Below are positions 6,226 to 10,866 of a stretch of 12,362 nucleotides of DNA, piece by piece. The translations under genes were made by a program, and so were the position numbers. Below the pieces are notes generated by a model. It ran no database searches and was not told where the DNA came from. It saw only the letters and a list, made by a program, of their open reading frames with translations. This stretch comes from CAVIQK01 sp964613035 (GTDB lineage Bacteria; Bacillota; Clostridia; Christensenellales; DTU072): the NCBI GenBank assembly GCA_964613035.1, contig CAZTFQ010000027.1, forward strand, positions 1 through 12,362, written 5' to 3'. Position 1 is the first letter of the stretch. Each line of letters opens with the position of its first letter.

Positions 6226-6806
6226 TGAATCCTTCGCCTGAGCTGATAAGAAAAGCCAAGTCGGGCGATAAAGACTCTCTCACCCGTCTCATCATCGACA
6301 GCACTCCGCTATTAAAAAGGGTCGTGGCGCCTTTTAACGTTATGGGCACCGATAAAGAAGACCTTTTGCAAGAAGCGACCCTTGCTCTCATCAAGGCGGT
6401 GGATAAGTACGACGAAGAGGGCGGACAGAGTTTTTCCACGTTTTTGTACGCGGTGGCGAGACAGCGTATCATAGACGTACTCAAGCATGCCAACAATTCC
6501 AAGCACGCATCCGTGTCGCAGACCGTCTCCATAGACTCTCCCGGAGACGACGATCGCAGACTGGACCCCGAAGACGATTCCAAAGATATCGTTGAGAGCT
6601 ATATCGATAAAGAACGCGACGACCTTCTTCATAAAGTCGCCGACGAAATCCTCGGGAAGAGAGAAAAACAAGTCCTCGAGCTATATCTGTCGGGTAAGAG
6701 TTATAAGGAAATGGCTGCGGAGTTGTCCGTGTCCGTAAAAACCATCGACAATACGTTGTCCAACGTGAAAAAGAAACTGAGAGAAAAAAAGGAACTTTTC
6801 GACTGA
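6225..6806 (+). CDS. sigH: RNA polymerase sigma factor, SigH (Spo0H)-like
   Basis: This is a small sigma-70 family factor with regions 2 and 4 only. Region 2 covers about 9-90: the core-binding DKEDLLQEATLALIKAVDKYDE (43-64), then FSTFLYAVARQRIIDVLKHA, the likely -10 recognition helix. Region 4 is about 143-186 with the HTH SGKSYKEMAAELSVSVKTID, much like the SGRSYQEI...VKSIDNALQRVKRKL of Bacillus SigH. Position after mrnC-rlmB is the same as sigH in Bacillus, although yacP is absent. SigH drives early sporulation and stationary-phase genes there; whether this organism sporulates is not shown. An acidic insert (105-122, PGDDDRRLDPEDD) separates the regions. It is 193 residues versus about 218 in Bacillus, shorter at the N-terminus. 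The start overlaps rlmB (TAATG) and the stop overlaps the phosphatase gene (TGATG). Confidence 0.82.
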   Translation: MNPSPELIRKAKSGDKDSLTRLIIDSTPLLKRVVAPFNVMGTDKEDLLQEATLALIKAVDKYDEEGGQSFSTFLYAVARQRIIDVLKHANNSKHASVSQTVSIDSPGDDDRRLDPEDDSKDIVESYIDKERDDLLHKVADEILGKREKQVLELYLSGKSYKEMAAELSVSVKTIDNTLSNVKKKLREKKELFD

Positions 6807-7642
6807 TGAATTATGCCGCCATCGACGTGGGAAGCAACTCCGTCAGACTGCTTCTCAACGGAAAAAAGTATCTCGAAATAACGACACTCGGAGAGGGATT
6901 GTTGACAACTGGGAGATTGAAAAAGGAAGCCGTAGACAGAACTCTCGTCGCTATACGTGACTTCTACTATAGAGCGCTTAAAGAGGGTGCGGACGAGGTT
7001 TTCGTCTTCGCCACGCAAGCGGTGAGGAGCGCGAGTAACGGGCACGAGCTGGTCGACGCGGCAGCCGCTCTCGGCATACATATAGACGTTATTCCTAAAG
7101 AACGGGAAGCCGAATTAGGGTTTTTGGGAGCCTATAAAAAAGGATTGTGTGCGACGCTGGACATAGGCGGAGCCAGCAGCGAGATAGCCGTAGGCGATGA
7201 AAACGGCATAATATACAAGGGAAGTATCGCAGTGGGTGCGGTCAGTCTGAAAGACGTGTCCGAAGACAGGAAGGAAGAAGAAAACTTCGTAAAAGAACTG
7301 GCGAAAAGTTACGGCGAGGTGCCGTCTTTCGACACGCTGATAGCCATAGGCGGTACGCCGACCACGTATGCCGCCATTCATCATAATCTGGAAGTTTACG
7401 ACCCCGAAACGGTCGACGGGACGGTGCTTACTTCCGCGGAAGTGCGCGACATAACGGACAGGATAGAAAACACTCCGTATGAAGAGAGACGTTCCATAAA
7501 AGGTCTTCACCCAAAAAAAGTGCCTTACGCGATTACGAGCGGCGTTCTGCTGTATACGCTCGCCGACGTGTTGAACAAGTCCGAGCTCACGGTGTCGGAA
7601 GCCGACAATCTAGAAGGTTATATTATATATAAAACGCGATAA
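6806..7642 (+). CDS. Ppx/GppA family phosphatase
   Basis: This belongs to the exopolyphosphatase / guanosine pentaphosphate phosphohydrolase family (actin-like ATPase fold), which hydrolyses polyphosphate or pppGpp. Visible blocks are AAIDVGSNSVRLLL (4-17, phosphate loop 1), TLGEGLLTTGRL (27-38), FATQAVRSASNG (68-79), a KEREAELGFLGA segment (98-109) holding the likely catalytic Glu, LDIGGASSEIAVG (118-130, second phosphate loop) and IAIGGTPTTYAA (179-190). At 278 residues it is the short form without the C-terminal HD domain of E. coli PPX. It overlaps the sigma-factor stop by one base, so the two are probably co-translated. AAGGAA (6788-6793) is a modest ribosome binding site. Which substrate it uses cannot be told. 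No clear terminator follows. Confidence 0.87.
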   Translation: MNYAAIDVGSNSVRLLLNGKKYLEITTLGEGLLTTGRLKKEAVDRTLVAIRDFYYRALKEGADEVFVFATQAVRSASNGHELVDAAAALGIHIDVIPKEREAELGFLGAYKKGLCATLDIGGASSEIAVGDENGIIYKGSIAVGAVSLKDVSEDRKEEENFVKELAKSYGEVPSFDTLIAIGGTPTTYAAIHHNLEVYDPETVDGTVLTSAEVRDITDRIENTPYEERRSIKGLHPKKVPYAITSGVLLYTLADVLNKSELTVSEADNLEGYIIYKTR

Positions 7643-7712
7643 TTTTCCGATTTTTTCGAGTTTTTAAGTCTCTGTTAAGAAAATCGAAATAGAATATAAG
7701 CAACGACGTTAT

Positions 7713-7735
7713 GAGTCGGATATCGACTCGAGGAG
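7713..7735 (+). promoter_or_regulatory. Hairpin abutting the htrA ribosome binding site
   Basis: GAGTCG (7713-7718) and CGACTC (7724-7729) form a 6-bp stem with a 5-nt loop. They end one base before AGGAG (7731-7735), the ribosome binding site for ATG 7741. It could be an operator or an mRNA hairpin that tunes translation. A TATAAG (7695-7700) upstream is a possible -10 without a clear -35. Confidence 0.4.
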
Positions 7736-7740
7736 TTTTT

Positions 7741-9261
7741 ATGAAAAATAAAAGAATCGCTGTTGTTGCTTTGACTGTTTTAATGACGATTATTTTAGTC
7801 GTTTCCGTATGCGCGTGCGACGACCTCGACGGCAATAACGAAAAATATACCGTGGAGAGCGTCTATGCACAGGCGCAGACTTTAGGGTACGAGGGTACCT
7901 TGGAAGAGTTTATCGCACTGGTTTCCGGAAAAGACGGCGAAGACGGAGCCGCGGGGCTCAGCAACTATCAGCTCTGGCTACAGATGCACGGTAAGCAATC
8001 CTCCGACGAGGGATATTCCATACAAGACTACTTCGAGTACGTCAGGGGCGCGGACGGTGAGGATGCGTCGTCTTGCGATATGGAACAAGAAGCGGTCAAT
8101 TACGCGGCGGGTTCTACTCTCGCGGTTATTTCCGAGTATTACGAAAACGGTAGCGTTGAGGCAAGAGGCGCAGGCAGTGGCATTATATATCAGGATAACG
8201 GGTCGGAACTCTATATCATAACTAACTACCACGTCATCTATTTCGATACTATAACCGTCCAGTACAACACCTTTATGACTAAGACCATAGCAGTCAGCGC
8301 CATCGCCGACAGAGTCAGAGTCTATTTCTACGGTATGCTGTATTCCAGCACGGAAGGATACGGTATAGACGCTCACGTCGTGGGCGGCTCTTACGAGTAC
8401 GACATAGCCGTTTTGTCACTCGAGGGCGAAAGCTACGATGCGTATAAAACGTACGTAGAGAAGTGCGGTAAGACCGATGACGGCGAAATCGACTTCATAA
8501 GACCCGTTACGGAATACGAAGGTATCGCTACGGTCGGTACGACGGCTATCGCCATCGGCAACCCCGAGGGCGACGGTCTGGCGGCAAGCGCGGGTATCGT
8601 TTCCGTAGAGAGCGAGCATATACAAATCAACATATATTATGATAAAAGCAAGGGACAATACGATACGTCCACGCTCCGCGTTATGAGAATAGATACCGCG
8701 GTCAACAGCGGCAACTCGGGCGGCGGACTCTTTAACGAAAACGGCGAGTGGATAGGCATAGTCAACGCCAAGGTAACTTCATCCGATATAGAAAACATCT
8801 CGTACGCCATTCCCCACGAAACGGCTGCCGCGGTGGCGAATAACATCCTCCATTATTACGGCGTGCAGAGGAGCAACGACTCGACTTCCGACGACGCCGA
8901 CTTCGTCAACGTTAAGAGACTCCTCTTGGGCGTAACCGTAGCCACGACCGATTCTTATGCCAAGATAGTCAACGGCAAGGCGACGACGATATGCGAGTTG
9001 ACCGTCAACGAAATATCTTCCGACTCCGTAGCGTCTGCGCTTAAAGGTACTTCTAACGAGATTATGGAGGGCGACGTGCTGGTCTCGGCAGTCATCGGCG
9101 GCGTGGATATCGCCCTAGATCAGAGCTATAAGCTGAGAGAAGCGTTCCTCTCCATCCGCGAGGATACCACGTTCACCTTGATCGTCCGTAGAGAAGGCGT
9201 AGAAGAAGACGTCGCTCTCACGATATCGGTCACGACCAACAACTTCGAGACGTTGGGATAA
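7741..9261 (+). CDS. HtrA/DegP-like trypsin-fold serine protease, predicted lipoprotein
   Basis: This is an S1C (HtrA/DegP type) protease that would act outside the membrane on damaged or misfolded proteins. The N-terminus is a signal peptide (basic MKNKR, hydrophobic 6-23) ending VCAC, so Cys26 is the probable lipid anchor. Residues about 35-110 hold a Gly-Asp module: a helical GTLEEFIALVSGKDGEDG unit and a second YSIQDYFEYVRGADGEDAS unit. The catalytic triad is His164 (TNYHVI), Asp221 (YEYDIAVLSL) and Ser326 (GNSGGG), with NSGNSGGGLFNENGEWIGIVNAK around the serine. A PDZ-like domain fits about 385-500. The start at 7741 has AGGAG at 5 nt; the upstream ATG 7711 lacks one and would bury the signal peptide. 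It follows the Ppx gene by 98 bp, and a terminator follows at 9290. Confidence 0.88.
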   Translation: MKNKRIAVVALTVLMTIILVVSVCACDDLDGNNEKYTVESVYAQAQTLGYEGTLEEFIALVSGKDGEDGAAGLSNYQLWLQMHGKQSSDEGYSIQDYFEYVRGADGEDASSCDMEQEAVNYAAGSTLAVISEYYENGSVEARGAGSGIIYQDNGSELYIITNYHVIYFDTITVQYNTFMTKTIAVSAIADRVRVYFYGMLYSSTEGYGIDAHVVGGSYEYDIAVLSLEGESYDAYKTYVEKCGKTDDGEIDFIRPVTEYEGIATVGTTAIAIGNPEGDGLAASAGIVSVESEHIQINIYYDKSKGQYDTSTLRVMRIDTAVNSGNSGGGLFNENGEWIGIVNAKVTSSDIENISYAIPHETAAAVANNILHYYGVQRSNDSTSDDADFVNVKRLLLGVTVATTDSYAKIVNGKATTICELTVNEISSDSVASALKGTSNEIMEGDVLVSAVIGGVDIALDQSYKLREAFLSIREDTTFTLIVRREGVEEDVALTISVTTNNFETLG

Positions 9262-9289
9262 ACGCGAGTTTGTTAACTTAAATAATCGT

Positions 9290-9333
9290 AGCCCGTTATA
9301 TTCCGAACAACACGGATCGTAGCGGGCTTTTTT
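9290..9333 (+). terminator. Rho-independent terminator after the HtrA-like gene
   Basis: AGCCCGTTATATTCCG (9290-9305) pairs with CGGATCGTAGCGGGCT (9313-9328) across a 7-nt loop. This gives a 16-bp stem with two G-U pairs and two internal mismatches, then T-rich sequence to 9333. Confidence 0.8.
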
Positions 9334-9369
9334 AATGAAGTGTAGAAGCGTCTTTTTTACAGCTCGTCA

Positions 9370-9436
9370 TTATAGTAAAATTATTTTTTTTATTTTTTAA
9401 AAAACTCTTGACGGAATATATTCGCTATGCTATTAT
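9370..9436 (+). promoter_or_regulatory. Promoter of the perR-rubrerythrin operon
   Basis: TTGACG (9408-9413) and TATTAT (9431-9436) are separated by exactly 17 bp, a strong sigma-A-type arrangement. An A/T tract (about 9370-9404) directly upstream could act as an UP element. It is the only good promoter seen for the four genes that follow. Confidence 0.8.
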
Positions 9437-9455
9437 CTTAATAGTAATTATTATC
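9437..9455 (+). promoter_or_regulatory. Fur/PerR-like operator
   Basis: CTTAATAGTAATTATTATC begins one base after the -10 box. Its reverse complement, GATAATAATTACTATTAAG, matches 14 of 19 bases of the Fur consensus GATAATGATTATCATTATC, and an overlapping 15-mer matches about 11 of 14 fixed positions of the PerR box TTATAATNATTATAA. Placement over the start site predicts repression, probably autoregulation by the PerR encoded next. Confidence 0.6.
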
Positions 9456-9467
9456 AATAAGGCGATT

Positions 9468-9860
9468 ATGGAAAGGAAAACGGCTCAAAAAAGAATCATC
9501 CTCGAGGTCGTGAGAGAGAGCACCGATCATCCGTCGGCGGAGACGATATACGAGAGGGCGAGGGATATTCTCCCTAAGTTGTCCTTGGGTACGGTGTATC
9601 GAAACTTAGCTAAGCTGGCAGAAGACGGCACCATAGCGACGTTGTCCGCGGACGAGACGAGATTCGACAAGACGGTATCGATGCACGGGCACTTCGTGTG
9701 CAGGAGTTGCGGAGAGGTGTACGACGTCTTCGACGGAGCGGACGATTTGGAGAAGTGTCTGGAAGGGAAAGGCTTCCGCACAGAGTCGTCGTCGATAGTA
9801 TTCAGAGGGCTGTGTCCCGAATGTAATAAAAAATTAAATCAAAATGAAGGAGACAACTAA
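9468..9860 (+). CDS. perR: PerR-type peroxide-sensing repressor (Fur family)
   Basis: This is a Fur-family regulator of the PerR subtype, which senses H2O2 by metal-catalysed oxidation of its own histidines. The winged helix lies in about 5-65 (HPSAETIYERA and LSLGTVYRNLAKLAEDG, the recognition helix). All five residues that bind the regulatory metal in Bacillus PerR have counterparts: His21 (HPSA), Asp67 (RFD), His73 and His75 (MHGH) and Asp86 (EVYD). The structural zinc site is Cys78, Cys81, Cys116 and Cys119. The RFD aspartate is typical of PerR rather than Fur or Zur. ATG 9468 has AAGG (9459-9462) 5 nt upstream and gives 130 residues; an in-frame ATG at 9408 lies inside the -35 box and is not credible. 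It heads the operon, with the rubrerythrin start one base after its stop. Confidence 0.88.
   Translation: MERKTAQKRIILEVVRESTDHPSAETIYERARDILPKLSLGTVYRNLAKLAEDGTIATLSADETRFDKTVSMHGHFVCRSCGEVYDVFDGADDLEKCLEGKGFRTESSSIVFRGLCPECNKKLNQNEGDN
9847..9852 (+). promoter_or_regulatory. Ribosome binding site deciding the rubrerythrin start
   Basis: AAGGAG lies inside the last codons of perR and 9 nt before ATG 9862. It excludes the in-frame ATG 9844, which precedes it. Confidence 0.8.
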
Positions 9861-9861
9861 A

Positions 9862-10401
9862 ATGGCAAAATTCGTATGTTCTGTATGCGGTTACGTACAC
9901 GAGGGAGACGCGGCACCCGAGAGATGCCCCGTATGCAAAGCTCCCGCATCAAAATTCATCAAGCAATCCGAAGAGATGAGCTGGGCTTCCGAGCACGTAG
10001 TAGGCGTGGCGGAAGGTGCGCCCGAAGATATCATCGCAGACCTCAGAGCCAACTTCGAGGGAGAGTGCTGCGAGGTAGGTATGTATCTGGCTATGGCGAG
10101 AGTGGCTCACAGAGAAGGATACCCCGAAGTGGGGCTATACTATGAAAAGGCAGCCTGGGAAGAAGCCGAGCACGCGGCTAAGTTCGCCGAGCTCCTCGGA
10201 GAAAAAGTCACCTCTTCTACCAAGAAAAACCTCGAGATGAGAGTAGAAGCGGAAAACGGCGCCACGCTCGGCAAGACCGACCTCGCCAAGAGAGCAAAAG
10301 CTCTCAACCTCGACGCCATCCACGACACCGTCCACGAGATGGCCAGAGACGAAGCCCGCCACGGCAAAGCCTTCGCAGGACTTCTTAAGCGTTATTTCTA
10401 A
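9862..10401 (+). CDS. Reverse rubrerythrin (rubredoxin domain first)
   Basis: This is a non-haem di-iron peroxidase that reduces H2O2 to water in the anaerobe cytosol. The domain order is reversed relative to classical rubrerythrin. The rubredoxin-like Fe(Cys)4 site is at the N-terminus (Cys6, Cys9 in CSVCG and Cys22, Cys25 in CPVC). The four-helix ferritin-like domain follows (about 52-179), with Glu68 in EGECCEVG, Glu101-x-x-His104 in EEAEHAAKF, a Glu near 129-131 and Glu164-x-x-His167 in DEARHGKAF. The 179-residue length matches reverse rubrerythrins of Clostridium acetobutylicum, which are PerR-regulated. The start 1 nt after perR and the operator upstream suggest the same control here. 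The genes downstream probably encode its electron donors (inference). Codons are strongly biased, pointing to high expression. Confidence 0.92.
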   Translation: MAKFVCSVCGYVHEGDAAPERCPVCKAPASKFIKQSEEMSWASEHVVGVAEGAPEDIIADLRANFEGECCEVGMYLAMARVAHREGYPEVGLYYEKAAWEEAEHAAKFAELLGEKVTSSTKKNLEMRVEAENGATLGKTDLAKRAKALNLDAIHDTVHEMARDEARHGKAFAGLLKRYF

Positions 10402-10426
10402 GAATAATTAGAAGGGTAGCGTTTTT

Positions 10427-10621
10427 ATGGAAAACTATACCGTTTGTTATTGTAAAAAAGTAACATATGCCGATATAGAAGATGTACTTCACACCGAAAA
10501 GCATTTTGAAAATGTGGAAAAAGCATTTGAAGAGGTGCAAAAAATCACAAAATGTTCTACCGGTTGCGGGGGATGTCATCAAAAAATAATCAACACGATA
10601 TCCGAAATTATGAACGGATAA
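10427..10621 (+). CDS. BFD-like [2Fe-2S]-binding protein
   Basis: This 64-residue protein matches the BFD-like [2Fe-2S] domain (bacterioferritin-associated ferredoxin, NifU middle and nitrite reductase middle regions). Ligands are Cys7 and Cys9 (CYC near the start) and Cys47 and Cys50 (TGCGGC), giving the C-x-C ... C-x-x-C pattern with the helical spacer VTYADIEDVL. An extra Cys43 precedes the second pair. In other bacteria Bfd reduces bacterioferritin to release iron. Here it lies between reverse rubrerythrin (25 nt upstream) and rubredoxin (15 nt downstream), so a role in electron delivery to the peroxidase or in iron handling is likely but unproven. AAGGG (10412-10416) is its ribosome binding site. 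Codons are more A/T-ending than in the rubrerythrin gene. Confidence 0.85.
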   Translation: MENYTVCYCKKVTYADIEDVLHTEKHFENVEKAFEEVQKITKCSTGCGGCHQKIINTISEIMNG

Positions 10622-10636
10622 TAAAGGAGGCGTTTT

Positions 10637-10786
10637 ATGAAATATGTATGTCCTTGCGGATATGTATACGACGAAGAACTCGGCGATATCGAAAACGGAA
10701 TACCGGCGGGCACCGAATGGGATGACATTCCCGAAGATTTCTCTTGTCCAGTTTGCGGCCTCGGCAAAGATGCTTTTGATGCCTAA
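10637..10786 (+). CDS. Rubredoxin, short variant with CxC first motif
   Basis: This 49-residue rubredoxin binds one iron through four Cys and carries single electrons, for example to rubrerythrin. The sequence has the family pattern CGYVYDEELGDIENGIPAGTEWDDIPEDF and CPVCGLGKDAF. The second pair is normal (Cys37, Cys40), but the first is Cys5-Pro-Cys7, one residue shorter than the usual CxxCG. The start ATG has a perfect AAAGGAGG (10623-10630) at 6 nt. It follows the BFD-like gene by 15 nt and is the last gene before the terminator at 10816, so it is part of the perR operon. A reading error dropping a codon is unlikely, because the frame is intact throughout. Confidence 0.9.
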   Translation: MKYVCPCGYVYDEELGDIENGIPAGTEWDDIPEDFSCPVCGLGKDAFDA

Positions 10787-10815
10787 TAATAAATAATCCG
10801 CACCTTACAAAAAAT

Positions 10816-10842
10816 AAAAGAACACCTCGCGGTGTTCTTTTT
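10816..10842. terminator. Bidirectional terminator of the perR operon
   Basis: An 11-bp stem AAAAGAACACC (10816-10826) / GGTGTTCTTTT (10831-10841) with loop TCGC is flanked by A and T runs. It lies between two convergent genes and can stop transcription from both sides. Confidence 0.92.
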
Positions 10843-10866
10843 GATTTACTCTTACGTGTCGCAACA

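Noticed and set aside
6225..6806. Sigma gene as an ECF sigma factor with an anti-sigma partner
   Set aside because: Region 4 and the gene order resemble SigH, and the next gene is a Ppx/GppA phosphatase, not a membrane anti-sigma protein.
7643..7700. Terminator after the Ppx gene
   Set aside because: CGATTTT (7648-7654) and AAAATCG (7680-7686) could pair, but the stem is A/T-rich with a 25-nt loop and no following T-run.
7711..7740. ATG 7711 as the HtrA-like start
   Set aside because: It lacks a ribosome binding site, lies in the hairpin, and would place ten residues before a typical MKNKR signal peptide.
9408..9467. ATG 9408 as the perR start, giving a hydrophobic N-terminal segment
   Set aside because: It would start inside the -35 box and translate the promoter and operator; ATG 9468 has AAGG at 5 nt and gives a normal Fur-family N-terminus.
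10427..10786. The two small genes after rubrerythrin as a toxin-antitoxin pair
   Set aside because: Both have clear iron-sulfur or iron-binding cysteine motifs (BFD-like and rubredoxin) and operon context for redox function.
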